From NCBI GenBank assembly GCA_048526005.1, contig DBFVEH010000009.1:29286-93285 (forward strand): 64,000 bases of DNA, given 5' to 3'. Both the position numbers and the translations under genes were made by a program. Numbering within the stretch: the stretch's first letter is position 1; every line of letters starts with the position of its first letter. Shown here one piece after another: positions 1 through 7,931 of the stretch. Under the pieces are notes generated by a model that saw only the letters and a list, made by a program, of their open reading frames with translations, was not told the DNA's origin and searched no databases. This DNA is from QALR01 sp900552255 (lineage in GTDB: Bacteria; Bacillota; Clostridia; Oscillospirales; CAG-272).

Positions 1-1046
1 TGCATCAATGGCGGCAGGACAAGGAGGGGACGTTCCTTGTGAATGCAGACTGCCCTCGGTTTGGCTCGGGAGAGGGCAAGGGGATCATTCACGAGACGCT
101 TCGCGGACACGACACCTATATCTTTGCGGACGTTTTCAATTACGGCGTCACCTACAAGATGTACGGTATGAATGTTCCGATGAGCCCGGATGATCATTAT
201 CAGGATCTCAAACGCATCATCTGCGCGATCGGCGGCAAGGCGCGCCGCGTATCCGTCATCATGCCGATGCTGTATGAGGGCAGACAGCACCGCAGAACGG
301 CCAGGGAATCGCTCGACTGCGCGATGGCCTTACAGGAGCTCGATTCGATGGGAATATCGAACATCATCACTTTCGACGCGCATGATCCGAGAGTTCAGCA
401 GGCGATTCCGAGGAGCGGCTTCGACAACGTGCGCCCCGCTTATCAGATGCTGAAAGCGCTCGTGAGAGAGTTTTCCGACATCACCTTTGATAAGGATACC
501 ATGATGATCGTCGCTCCGGACGAGGGCGCGATGTCCCGTTCCATGTATTATTCCTCTATTTTGGGGCTTGAGCTTGGCATGTTCTATAAGCGCCGCAACT
601 ATACGATCGTCATCGACGGCCGCAATCCGATCGAGGCGCATGAATTTCTCGGCCGTTCCGTCGAGGGCAAGGATATCATTATCGTGGACGATATGATCGC
701 AACGGGCGAATCCACGCTTGACCTTGCGGTACAGCTGAAAGAAAAGGGCGCGCGCCGCATTTTTATCTTTGCGACGTTCGGACTGTTTACGGCCGGCTGC
801 GACAAAATAGACGCCGCCTATGAAAAAGGACTTTTCAACAAGATTTTCACGACGAACCTCAATTATAGGCCGCAGAGCATCATCGCCCGTCCGTGGTATG
901 CGGAGGTCAACATGTGCAAATACGTAGCCTATATCATCGACACGCTCAATTCCGATTCTTCGATCAGTGAGCTGCTCAATCCCGTCGGAAGGATTCATAG
1001 TCTTGTGGACAGGGTGAGGGCGACAGCAAGCGGTGAAGCGGAATAA
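1..1046 (+). CDS. prs: Ribose-phosphate pyrophosphokinase (PRPP synthetase), 5'-truncated
   Basis: The reading frame is open from the left edge (first in-frame codon at 3), so the N-terminus lies outside the window; the GTG at 39 is internal. The enzyme transfers pyrophosphate from ATP to ribose 5-phosphate, giving PRPP for nucleotide, NAD, His and Trp synthesis. The PRPP-binding loop appears as DIIIVDDMIATGESTLD near codon 235, preceded by the family's flexible-loop region; early residues (ADCPRFGSGEGKG, RGHDTYIFADVFNYG) match the longer PRPP synthetase form found in Clostridia. Roughly 348 codons are visible, consistent with a family member near 380-390 residues. It ends 36 bp before the next promoter. 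The family call is secure; the paralogue and exact start cannot be judged. Confidence 0.92.
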   Translation, partial: HQWRQDKEGTFLVNADCPRFGSGEGKGIIHETLRGHDTYIFADVFNYGVTYKMYGMNVPMSPDDHYQDLKRIICAIGGKARRVSVIMPMLYEGRQHRRTARESLDCAMALQELDSMGISNIITFDAHDPRVQQAIPRSGFDNVRPAYQMLKALVREFSDITFDKDTMMIVAPDEGAMSRSMYYSSILGLELGMFYKRRNYTIVIDGRNPIEAHEFLGRSVEGKDIIIVDDMIATGESTLDLAVQLKEKGARRIFIFATFGLFTAGCDKIDAAYEKGLFNKIFTTNLNYRPQSIIARPWYAEVNMCKYVAYIIDTLNSDSSISELLNPVGRIHSLVDRVRATASGEAE

Positions 1047-1081
1047 AATTGCAAAATATTAAGAAAATTTTAAGAAATAGA

Positions 1082-1110
1082 TTGAACTTTTGATAAAAGA
1101 GGGATATAAT
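1082..1110 (+). promoter_or_regulatory. Sigma-A promoter for the small membrane protein gene
   Basis: TTGAAC (1082-1087), a 17-bp spacer, then TATAAT (1105-1110). It lies 55 bp upstream of the start at 1166, in AT-rich DNA following prs. Confidence 0.75.
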
Positions 1111-1165
1111 GATATTGCATCATACATAAGACTGTATGAAAACTCATAACAGAGGAGATTTTATT

Positions 1166-1435
1166 ATGGAAGCTTTAAAAAATTTCAGAAAGACGCTTGA
1201 CAGTATTCCGTGGGTGATCGAACTTCTTCTTGTTATCTTTTTTGATGGGCTTTACGGCGGAATCTATCGTATGACAAGAGGGGATACCACCGGTGTCGTG
1301 ATCGGTATCGTATGGCTTGTGCTTGCTTATGTTCCGATGGTGTTTGGATGGATCGGCTCGATCGTTCTTGCTGTTTTGACGATTGTCGATATCATCTGCG
1401 TTTGTATCCATAAGAAGATTACGGTCCTTGCGTAA
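1166..1435 (+). CDS. Small two-helix membrane protein of unknown function
   Basis: This 89-residue protein starts at ATG 1166, chosen because AGAGGAG (1151-1157) sits just upstream; an in-frame ATG at 1136 lacks a ribosome binding site. Two hydrophobic stretches are seen, one around VIELLLVIFFDGLYGGIYR and one over VVIGIVWLVLAYVPMVFGWI running on to VLAVLTIVDIICV, and the tail is basic. That is the layout of small inner-membrane proteins with two or three helices, some annotated as TM2-like or YqaE-like, but no decisive motif is present. It has its own promoter and terminator, so it is a monocistronic gene. Function is unknown. Confidence 0.7.
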   Translation: MEALKNFRKTLDSIPWVIELLLVIFFDGLYGGIYRMTRGDTTGVVIGIVWLVLAYVPMVFGWIGSIVLAVLTIVDIICVCIHKKITVLA

Positions 1436-1451
1436 TAGGTAAGCAAAAAAC

Positions 1452-1485
1452 AAATCCGGACTTATGCCCGGATTTCTGTTTTTCA
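1452..1485 (+). terminator. Intrinsic terminator after the small membrane protein
   Basis: Arms AAATCCGG (1452-1459) and CCGGATTT (1468-1475) are followed by a T-rich stretch (CTGTTTTTC). Confidence 0.7.
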
Positions 1486-1488
1486 AAT

Positions 1489-1518
1489 AAGAAAAGCGCC
1501 CTTTGGGGCGCTTTTCTT
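1489..1518. terminator. Bidirectional terminator between convergent genes
   Basis: Perfect 13-bp arms AAGAAAAGCGCCC (1489-1501) and GGGCGCTTTTCTT (1506-1518) have A and T tracts on opposite sides. It can stop transcription from the left, and it ends the pncB-transporter-GH78 operon, whose last stop codon begins at 1522. Confidence 0.85.
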
Positions 1519-1521
1519 ATT

Positions 1522-3501
1522 TTATATTGTCACCGTCAGTGGTTTGTTTTTCTCGATCGGATAAGACTCATCGCCGACGATCAGCGTGCCGCCGTCGATC
1601 TCGGAGGTCACGGTGACGCTCTCCCGTGTCATCGTGACTTCGATGATGCCGTTCGGCGTCGGGACTTTGCCGGAGAAATTGCCAAAGCACATGAGATTCG
1701 GCTTTACCTCATAGGCCGCGTAGGCGGGCGCGGTCGGCCGGACGCCGAGCGCATATTTCCCGAGCAGATAGATCGGGGAAGCGCCCCACGCATGGCAGAG
1801 GCTTTTGCCGTAGGGGCGTCCGTACATCGCATAATGCTCCGCGCCCTTGCGGTCAGGGAAATATTCCTCCCAGATCGTGGTCGCACCGAGCTTTATCATC
1901 CCGCCCCAATAGCTGTGGAGCATATCGGTCATGTAGTCAAATTCTCCGATTTGGCACATCGCGTCAAGCTCGAAAAACTCGAAGTATGGCGTTGTGATCG
2001 GGAGGATTTCCTTGTTTTTGATGACATGCGTGATGATTTTTGCTTTTCTGTCCTTGCTTGTAAGGTCATAGAGCAGCGCGAAGATGTTGGCGTGGCGGGT
2101 GATGTTGCGGTTTCCGGTCTTATAATCGTCCACGAAACCGCCCTTTTCTTCGTCCCAGTAGAGCGAATTTACCTTTTCGCACAGCGCTTTTGCCGCCGCT
2201 TCGAACTTTTCCTCATTTTTATCATCGCGGAGCAGCGCGGCGCATTTGGCTATACAGTCATACGCGCGGATGAGCAGCATTTGCTCCGCGCACATCGGGC
2301 CGGAATCCTTGTCGAATTTTGACCAATCGATAAAGACCCAATCGCCGCGGCGCTTTGTATATAGGCCGTCCTCGTCGAGCTTGCTCTCGACAAAAGCCAT
2401 CGTCGAAAGCATCTGCGGATAGACCGCGCGTACAAAATCGAGGTCGCCCGTATGGAAATAATACTCCCAAATGCCGGCGATCCAATAGAACGTATAATCC
2501 GGGATGGTATTGACGTGCATCGTCATCGGCTCGGCTCCGCGCAGCATGCGCGTCGTGCGGCGGACGATGTCGTTGTCGTTCATCAGATAATAATTGACGA
2601 AAAAGCTCTGATAAGCGTCGCCGCCCCAGATCCAGCGGTCGCGCTTGATGCCGTCGAAGAAGCCCTCGCGCGCATTGAGATGCAGCGTATAGGCGGAAAC
2701 GTCCCAAATCCGGTTGATGAGCTCATCGTCGGAACGGAACGCGCCCTTGTCCTCGAGCGGCAGATATTCGTGATCCGCAGAAAAATCGTAAGCGCCGCCG
2801 AAATCCGGTATAAAGACATAACGGAATGCGACGGTTGTGGATTTATAATGTCCGTTTTTCGCCTCGGCATTCACGAGAACGATCGCTCCATCGGGATCGA
2901 GCGCTTCCTCGCGGGATTCGCCGCATACGGCGAGGAATTTCGCGTCGGCGGGCGTGATATTTTCAAAAATCAGATTGCCGAATCGCTCGCGGCCGAAGTC
3001 GTAAAGCGTACCGCCTTCGGCCTTTTCGGAGGAGACGGGGACAATTCGCTCATAGGAAAATTTGAATACCTCGGGATTGTCGGAAAGCTCCGTATACATC
3101 TCATTGGTCCCAGCCGGCAGATCGCCGCCGCCGAAAGAGCCGTGCGACCATGTTTCATCGGACGCAAAGGTGTCGCCGACGCAGTAGACTGCGGGCAGCC
3201 CGCCGTCCTTGTAGGCGTAGACCTTTACCATCTGACGGCCGGGCTTCAGCGTGACTGTGGAACCCGACGGATAGCGCACGCCGTCCGCAAGGAGGCAGGA
3301 ATCCTTGGTGTTGGCGTAAAAAGTGACGGTTTCCGGCTTGTCGAGCTCTGCGACCTTGTAAAGAAAGAGGTTCCTTCTCGGGGCGTCCACCCTCCACATG
3401 CAGGAATAGTAGCGCCCTCCGACGGTGCGCCTGTTGTGGACGAGCATGCTGTGATAGAGCTCAAAGTCTCCCGGACACCACATCCATTTTGCCTGTTTCA
3501 T
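1522..3501 (-). CDS. GH78-like alpha-L-rhamnosidase family protein, intracellular
   Basis: The protein has 659 residues. Its first third is beta-rich, and from about residue 270 it has an (alpha/alpha)6-barrel-like region containing FFDGIKRDRWIWGGDAY, which corresponds to the conserved acidic DGxxRDRxxWxGD segment of bacterial alpha-L-rhamnosidases. A C-terminal beta domain follows (from about 575, APAYAAYEVKPNL). The family hydrolyses terminal alpha-L-rhamnosides from plant glycans, flavonoids or bacterial polysaccharides; the exact substrate is inferred only. There is no signal peptide, so it should act on imported oligosaccharides in the cytoplasm. It starts at ATG 3501, 31 bp after the transporter gene in the same operon, and is short for GH78 because it lacks extra N-terminal carbohydrate-binding modules. 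Related unsaturated-glycan enzymes cannot be excluded. Confidence 0.8.
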   Translation of the reverse strand: MKQAKWMWCPGDFELYHSMLVHNRRTVGGRYYSCMWRVDAPRRNLFLYKVAELDKPETVTFYANTKDSCLLADGVRYPSGSTVTLKPGRQMVKVYAYKDGGLPAVYCVGDTFASDETWSHGSFGGGDLPAGTNEMYTELSDNPEVFKFSYERIVPVSSEKAEGGTLYDFGRERFGNLIFENITPADAKFLAVCGESREEALDPDGAIVLVNAEAKNGHYKSTTVAFRYVFIPDFGGAYDFSADHEYLPLEDKGAFRSDDELINRIWDVSAYTLHLNAREGFFDGIKRDRWIWGGDAYQSFFVNYYLMNDNDIVRRTTRMLRGAEPMTMHVNTIPDYTFYWIAGIWEYYFHTGDLDFVRAVYPQMLSTMAFVESKLDEDGLYTKRRGDWVFIDWSKFDKDSGPMCAEQMLLIRAYDCIAKCAALLRDDKNEEKFEAAAKALCEKVNSLYWDEEKGGFVDDYKTGNRNITRHANIFALLYDLTSKDRKAKIITHVIKNKEILPITTPYFEFFELDAMCQIGEFDYMTDMLHSYWGGMIKLGATTIWEEYFPDRKGAEHYAMYGRPYGKSLCHAWGASPIYLLGKYALGVRPTAPAYAAYEVKPNLMCFGNFSGKVPTPNGIIEVTMTRESVTVTSEIDGGTLIVGDESYPIEKNKPLTVTI

Positions 3502-3532
3502 ATGTTATCTCCGTTCCGATATTGTTTATTGG

Positions 3533-4735
3533 TCAAAACACCATGACGATGATTTTTGCCGCGAGGACGACGACGACCAGCGCGATCGGGTAAGTCGCCG
3601 CATAGGCGGAGGAAACCTCGTCCGTGCCGGCCGCGCGGATCAGCGCGTCAAGCGCGGGCGTGCTGGTCATGCCGCCGGTGATGGAGCCGAGATTGTTGAA
3701 GATGCTGAGCTTAAATACATATTTTGCGACGAGGAAGCCGATGATCATCGGGACGAGCGTCATGATAATGCCGTAGAGGAAATATTTGAGCTGAATGTTT
3801 TCCATGAAGCTGACGCCGCCCGGCACGCCTGCGCCGATGAGGAACATCACAAGTCCGAGCTCTCGGAAAAATTGAAGCGATTCCTTGTTGATGCGGCAGT
3901 CAATGCCGAATATGTGGCCGAAATGTCCGATGACAAGGCCGGAAATCAGCGTGCCTCCCGAAGTGCCGAGCGAAAAATTGATCCCCGGAATTTTGATGGA
4001 GCCGATGAGACAGCCGAGCGCGATGGCGAGGAAGAAAGCGAAAGCGCCGAATGGATCAAGCTTTGTAAGCTTTTTTGTGATCGGCTTGATCGTGACGGCA
4101 TTGCCCGCTTGGAAGGAGGCCCTTTCCGCTTCCGTATCGACTTTTAGGAGCTTCGGTATGAGCTGGACGAACAGCACGACGCCAAGAACGCCGAACACAT
4201 AGGCGATTCCATAGCCTGCGGTGATCTCTCCTGCGGCCTCTCCCGTGACGGCTTCCGTCGCGGCGGAAAGCCCGGGCGTGCTCGTCAGCGCGCCGGTGAG
4301 CAGGCCGACCGCCATTTCCGGGGAGAGATTTTTATCCACTGTGATGAGGAGCACGGCGGCAAGCGCGCCTGACAGGATCACGACGACGCCCATCAGGATA
4401 TAGGCGATGGATTTTTTGTTGAAGGTCCGGAAGAATTTCGGACCTGCGATAAGGCCGATCGAGGTGACGAAAAAGGCGGTCCCGATCTTGGATACCAAGC
4501 TGAAATTCGATGCAAGCGCGCTGCTATACAGCGAGATGGTGTGTCCGCCGACCTCAAACGAGGGCACATAGCTCGCAAATACGCCGAAGAGCAGGGCGAC
4601 AAGCAGAACGCCGGCGGTGCCGAGCGAGATGCCCTTGATGTTGATGCCGCCGACAAGATAACCGAGCGCGGCGATGACCGCGATAAAAAAGATGATGGAA
4701 AATGCAGATGAGAGCACATCTCCTAAATATGACAT
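3533..4735 (-). CDS. AspT/YidE-type membrane transporter lacking TrkA_C domains
   Basis: This is a very hydrophobic 400-residue protein with two copies of the AspT/YidE duplication: LTGALTSTPGLSAATEAV in the first half and ITGGMTSTPALDALIRAAG in the second, each followed by a Gly-rich helix (YGIAYVFGVLGVV, YAATYPIALVVVV). Members exchange or export amino acids or related anions (AspT is an aspartate/alanine antiporter). Well-known members are about 550 residues because two TrkA_C regulatory domains lie between the membrane halves; here only a short charged linker is found, so the protein is a compact variant. The start at 4735 is chosen because GGAGG precedes it; an in-frame ATG at 4798 would overlap pncB. 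Its substrate is unknown; its operon partners are pncB and a glycosidase. Confidence 0.78.
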   Translation of the reverse strand: MSYLGDVLSSAFSIIFFIAVIAALGYLVGGINIKGISLGTAGVLLVALLFGVFASYVPSFEVGGHTISLYSSALASNFSLVSKIGTAFFVTSIGLIAGPKFFRTFNKKSIAYILMGVVVILSGALAAVLLITVDKNLSPEMAVGLLTGALTSTPGLSAATEAVTGEAAGEITAGYGIAYVFGVLGVVLFVQLIPKLLKVDTEAERASFQAGNAVTIKPITKKLTKLDPFGAFAFFLAIALGCLIGSIKIPGINFSLGTSGGTLISGLVIGHFGHIFGIDCRINKESLQFFRELGLVMFLIGAGVPGGVSFMENIQLKYFLYGIIMTLVPMIIGFLVAKYVFKLSIFNNLGSITGGMTSTPALDALIRAAGTDEVSSAYAATYPIALVVVVLAAKIIVMVF

Positions 4736-4764
4736 AAAAACCTCCGTGCCGAATGCTGTCCGAC

Positions 4765-6198
4765 TTATTTGCGAAGCATTTCCTGCTTGATATCCCAAAG
4801 CTTCTTGGAAAGATCCACATAATAAGCATGAGGATTTTCAAAGCGCTTTACCTCATCCCAAAGCTTGTCTGTCTGGGACGCGCAGTAGCTGCGGATATCC
4901 GCCGCCGAGGGAGAGGTATAAACGCATTCTCCGTTCTGAAAAACGGGCACGAGCAGCTCGCGCAGATGATAATTTGTGAGCGTTTTGCGCTTCCACGTGT
5001 TCTGCGGATCAAAGATTTCGAGCGGCTTTGATTCGTCGAGCGTTTCGTCATAGACGCAGAGCAGGTCGGCGATGGCCTTGCCGCTGTCGTTGTCATAGAT
5101 TCGATATACTTTTTTATAGTGCGGGTTTGTGATTTTTCCCGGATTTTCGCTGATTTTGATTTTCGGCTCGATGACGCCGTTTTTTTCCGTGGCTACGAGC
5201 TTGTATACGCCGCCGAAAACCGGATCGCTTTTGGCGGTAATGAGACGCTCGCCGACGCCGAAGGCGTCGATTTCCGCACCTTGGCTGATGATGTCGCGGA
5301 TGATATATTCGTCGAGCGAATTGGATACGACGATCTTGCATTCCGGCAAGCCCTCTCGGATGAGCGCCGCGCGGATCTTTTTGGTGAGATACGCGATATC
5401 GCCGGAATCGATGCGCACGCCGAAATTCCGGATGCCCTGCGGCACAAGAATCTCCTTGAATGCGCGGATCGCGTTCGGCAGTCCGCTTTTCATGACATTG
5501 TAGGTGTCGATGAGCAGGGTCGCATTGTTCGGATAGATCCGGCAGTATGTCTCAAAGGCTTCATATTCGCTGTCGAACATCTGTACCCATGAATGCGCCA
5601 TGGTGCCGGAGGCCGTGACCTGAAAATCCCGGTCGCTCATCGTGCAGGAGGTGGAAGCGCAGCCGCCGATAAACGCGGCGCGCGCTCCGTAGACCGCGGC
5701 TTCCGCGCCCTGTGCGCGGCGCGCGCCGAATTCCGCCACCGGACGGCCGTCGGCGGCGCGCACGATGCGGTTTGCCTTGGTCGCGATGAGGGATTGGTGG
5801 TTGAGGGCGAGCAGGACGAACGTTTCGATGAACTGCGCTTCGATTGCGGGCGCGCGCACGGTCATGATCGGTTCGCGCGGAAAAATCGGCGTTCCCTCCG
5901 GGATTGCGTAGATATCGCCGGTAAAGCGGAAGGTTTTCAAATATTCGAGGAATTTTTCGTCAAAAATCTTTTTGGAACGCAGATAGGCGATGTCTTCCTC
6001 CGTGAATTTCAGATTTTTGATATATTGGATGACCTCGTCGAGTCCTGCGGCGATCGCGAAGCCTCCGCCGTCGGGAATATCCCGGAAAAAAACGTCAAAA
6101 TAAGCGATCTCGTCTTTTTTGCCGGAGACATAGTATCCGTTTGCCATGGTCAGCTCATAGAAGTCGAAAAGCATCGTATAATTGGTGCGGTCAAGCAT
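4765..6198 (-). CDS. pncB: Nicotinate phosphoribosyltransferase
   Basis: The enzyme joins nicotinate to PRPP using ATP, giving nicotinate mononucleotide, the first step of the Preiss-Handler NAD salvage route; it is cytoplasmic. The 477-residue length fits the Firmicutes form. The N-terminus LTMANGYYVSGK is typical, and VTASGTMAHSWVQMF contains the histidine that is phosphorylated in the family; the phosphate-binding region RIDSGDIAYLTKKIR and FGVGERLITAK follow. It starts at ATG 6198 with a weak AGAGGTAG site and is first in a leftward operon with the transporter (29-bp gap) and the GH78-like gene. A consensus promoter lies immediately upstream. Confidence 0.95.
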   Translation of the reverse strand: MLDRTNYTMLFDFYELTMANGYYVSGKKDEIAYFDVFFRDIPDGGGFAIAAGLDEVIQYIKNLKFTEEDIAYLRSKKIFDEKFLEYLKTFRFTGDIYAIPEGTPIFPREPIMTVRAPAIEAQFIETFVLLALNHQSLIATKANRIVRAADGRPVAEFGARRAQGAEAAVYGARAAFIGGCASTSCTMSDRDFQVTASGTMAHSWVQMFDSEYEAFETYCRIYPNNATLLIDTYNVMKSGLPNAIRAFKEILVPQGIRNFGVRIDSGDIAYLTKKIRAALIREGLPECKIVVSNSLDEYIIRDIISQGAEIDAFGVGERLITAKSDPVFGGVYKLVATEKNGVIEPKIKISENPGKITNPHYKKVYRIYDNDSGKAIADLLCVYDETLDESKPLEIFDPQNTWKRKTLTNYHLRELLVPVFQNGECVYTSPSAADIRSYCASQTDKLWDEVKRFENPHAYYVDLSKKLWDIKQEMLRK

Positions 6199-6230
6199 TT
6201 TTGGCTACCTCTAAAAAAATATTTCATTTT

Positions 6231-6259
6231 ATTATAATATATCCTTACTCAAAGTGCAA
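6231..6259 (-). promoter_or_regulatory. Sigma-A promoter for the pncB operon
   Basis: On the minus strand, TTGCAC (complement of 6254-6259), a 17-bp spacer, then TATAAT (complement of 6231-6236). It is divergent from the promoter at 6300-6328. Confidence 0.8.
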
Positions 6260-6299
6260 GGATTTCCTGAAAAAATCCGCTGTAAATTCAAATTTTTTA

Positions 6300-6328
6300 T
6301 TGACATGAGGAAAAGATGATGCTATGAT
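6300..6328 (+). promoter_or_regulatory. Sigma-A promoter for the PTS_EIIC_2-type gene
   Basis: TTGACA (6300-6305), a 17-bp spacer, then TATGAT (6323-6328). The -10 box covers an upstream in-frame ATG at 6324, which argues that translation starts at 6369 instead. Confidence 0.82.
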
Positions 6329-6368
6329 AATTAACAAATATTCAAAAATTCGGGAGGATTTAAAAACC

Positions 6369-7463
6369 ATGAGCAAGGACGAAAACGCTCCGCGGAAGAG
6401 AACGTTAAAGAGCTTTGCGAAGCGTTATTTTATTGATGCAATGGGCGCGATGGCGCAGGGGCTTTTCGCGTCGCTCCTCATCGGAACGATCTTCAAGGCG
6501 CTCGGCATGATTCCGGGGCTTGATTTCCTCGCGACCATCGGCGGATATGCGCAGGCGATGGCGGGGCCTGCGATGGGCGCGGCGATCGCTTATTCGCTGG
6601 GGGCCCATCCTCTTGTCATATTTTCCGCGGCTGCCGTCGGCTATGCCGCAAATTTGCTCGGAGCAGCCGGCGGACCGCTCGCGGTGTTCGTTATCGCGAT
6701 CATCGCGGTCGAGATCGGCATGCTTGTGTCCAAAAAGACGAAGGTCGATATCATCGTGACGCCGTTTGTCACCGTTCTTGTCGGCGGCGGACTTTCTCTT
6801 CTCATTGCGCCGTATATCGGTACGGCCGTCGGATATATCAGCGACTTTATCGGCTGGGCGGCACTTCAAGCGCCGTTTGTGACGGGCATTGCCGTTTCCG
6901 TGGTGATCGGAATGGTGCTCACGCTCCCGATTTCCAGCGCCGCGATCTGCGCGGGGCTGGTGCTTACGGGGAGCGCTGCGGCGGCAGGCAGCTCGGAGGG
7001 ACTTGCCGTCGCGGGCGCCGCCGCGGTCGCGGGCTGCTGCGCGCAGATGGTCGGCTTTGCCGTGATCAGCTTCCGTGAAAACAAATGGGGCGGACTGCTC
7101 TCTCAGGGCATCGGAACCAGTATGCTCCAAATGCCGAACATCATCAAAAATCCGCGCATTTGGATCGCGCCGACGCTGGCCTCCGCGATAACGGGACCGC
7201 TCGCGACCTGCGTGTTCGACTTGAAGATGTACGGCGCGGCGATCAATTCCGGCATGGGAACCTGCGGACTGCTCGGACCGATCGGCATGATCCTCGGCTG
7301 GTTTGACGGGGAGAACGCCTATCCGTATGACGTGACGGTGCTCAACTGGGTCGGTCTTGTTCTTGTCTGCTTCATCCTTCCCGCCGTATTGTCCCTCTTA
7401 TTCGACTTTTTGATGCGCAAGCTCGGATGGGTGAAGGATGGAGACATGAAGCTGGAGCTGTGA
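6369..7463 (+). CDS. PTS_EIIC_2-family membrane protein
   Basis: This integral membrane protein of 364 residues has about ten hydrophobic segments and a Gly/Ala-rich composition. The pattern (FAKRYFIDAMGAMAQGLFASLL, GAHPLVIFSAAAVGYAANLLGA, a C-terminal SGMGTCGLLGPIG followed by FDFLMRKLGWVKDGDMKLEL) is that of PTS_EIIC_2 proteins, which resemble phosphotransferase sugar permease subunits but usually stand alone without EIIA/EIIB domains. Transport substrate is unknown. The start at 6369 is supported by CGGGAGG at 6351-6357 and by the promoter position. It is monocistronic, with its own promoter and terminator. Confidence 0.75.
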   Translation: MSKDENAPRKRTLKSFAKRYFIDAMGAMAQGLFASLLIGTIFKALGMIPGLDFLATIGGYAQAMAGPAMGAAIAYSLGAHPLVIFSAAAVGYAANLLGAAGGPLAVFVIAIIAVEIGMLVSKKTKVDIIVTPFVTVLVGGGLSLLIAPYIGTAVGYISDFIGWAALQAPFVTGIAVSVVIGMVLTLPISSAAICAGLVLTGSAAAAGSSEGLAVAGAAAVAGCCAQMVGFAVISFRENKWGGLLSQGIGTSMLQMPNIIKNPRIWIAPTLASAITGPLATCVFDLKMYGAAINSGMGTCGLLGPIGMILGWFDGENAYPYDVTVLNWVGLVLVCFILPAVLSLLFDFLMRKLGWVKDGDMKLEL

Positions 7464-7475
7464 CACTTGTGAAAA

Positions 7476-7506
7476 AGAAAACCGGTTTTTGCCGGTTTTC
7501 TTTTTT
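7476..7506 (+). terminator. Intrinsic terminator after the PTS_EIIC_2 gene
   Basis: A GAAAACCGG/CCGGTTTTC stem with a short T/G loop is followed by TTTTTTT, 13 bp downstream of the stop codon. Confidence 0.85.
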
Positions 7507-7629
7507 GCAGATACGAGAAATTCTTTGGATTTTTTGACCGAAAGAGAAAAAGAAGCCGTGATTTTCCGCAGGAATGCAGTATGAGCATTTTGTGAGGAAT
7601 ATCTGCCGCACCAGCCGCCCTCTCCCGCA

Positions 7630-7661
7630 TATAATGGTATTGGCGGAATCCGATTCCGCCA
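7630..7661 (+). promoter_or_regulatory. Promoter -10 box with an adjacent perfect palindrome (putative operator)
   Basis: TATAAT (7630-7635) has no good -35 box at the usual distance. Just downstream, where transcription should begin, TGGCGGAAT (7641-7649) and ATTCCGCCA (7653-7661) form a perfect 9-bp inverted repeat with a 3-bp centre. A weak -35 plus a palindrome at +1 suggests a regulated promoter for the DUF3343/cysteine desulfurase pair; the regulator is not identified. Confidence 0.45.
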
Positions 7662-7693
7662 TATCAACCATTTGGGAGGAGTGTGAAAAATAG

Positions 7694-7915
7694 ATGGATA
7701 CGAGAGTTATCACCATGACCTCTCAGACCATTGCGATCAAAGCGCAAAGGACGCTTCAAAGAAGCGGAATCAAGTGTAAAATCGTGCGTCCGAGCCCGAG
7801 GCAGACGCCAAGGGGCTGCACATGGGGCATCCAAATAGACGTATACTCCGTCAATTCGGCGGTCTATGTGCTGGAAAACGCGCAGATCCCGTTCGGAGAA
7901 ATCATCAGAATTTGA
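7694..7915 (+). CDS. DUF3343 protein (putative Se/S carrier-like)
   Basis: A 73-residue protein matching the short DUF3343 fold: an N-terminal helix (TMTSQTIAIKAQRTLQRSGI) followed by PSPRQTPRGCTWGIQID, equivalent to the conserved PR...CG segment whose cysteine is thought to carry sulfur or selenium. The family is widely annotated as putative Se/S carrier protein-like. It starts 16 bp before the cysteine desulfurase gene, so desulfurase and carrier are probably co-translated, supporting a persulfide relay role. GGGAGGAG (7673-7680) precedes the ATG. The acceptor pathway (selenium metabolism, thiolation or cofactor sulfur) cannot be told from this window. Confidence 0.72.
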   Translation: MDTRVITMTSQTIAIKAQRTLQRSGIKCKIVRPSPRQTPRGCTWGIQIDVYSVNSAVYVLENAQIPFGEIIRI

Positions 7916-7931
7916 ATTTTGGGAGTAACTT

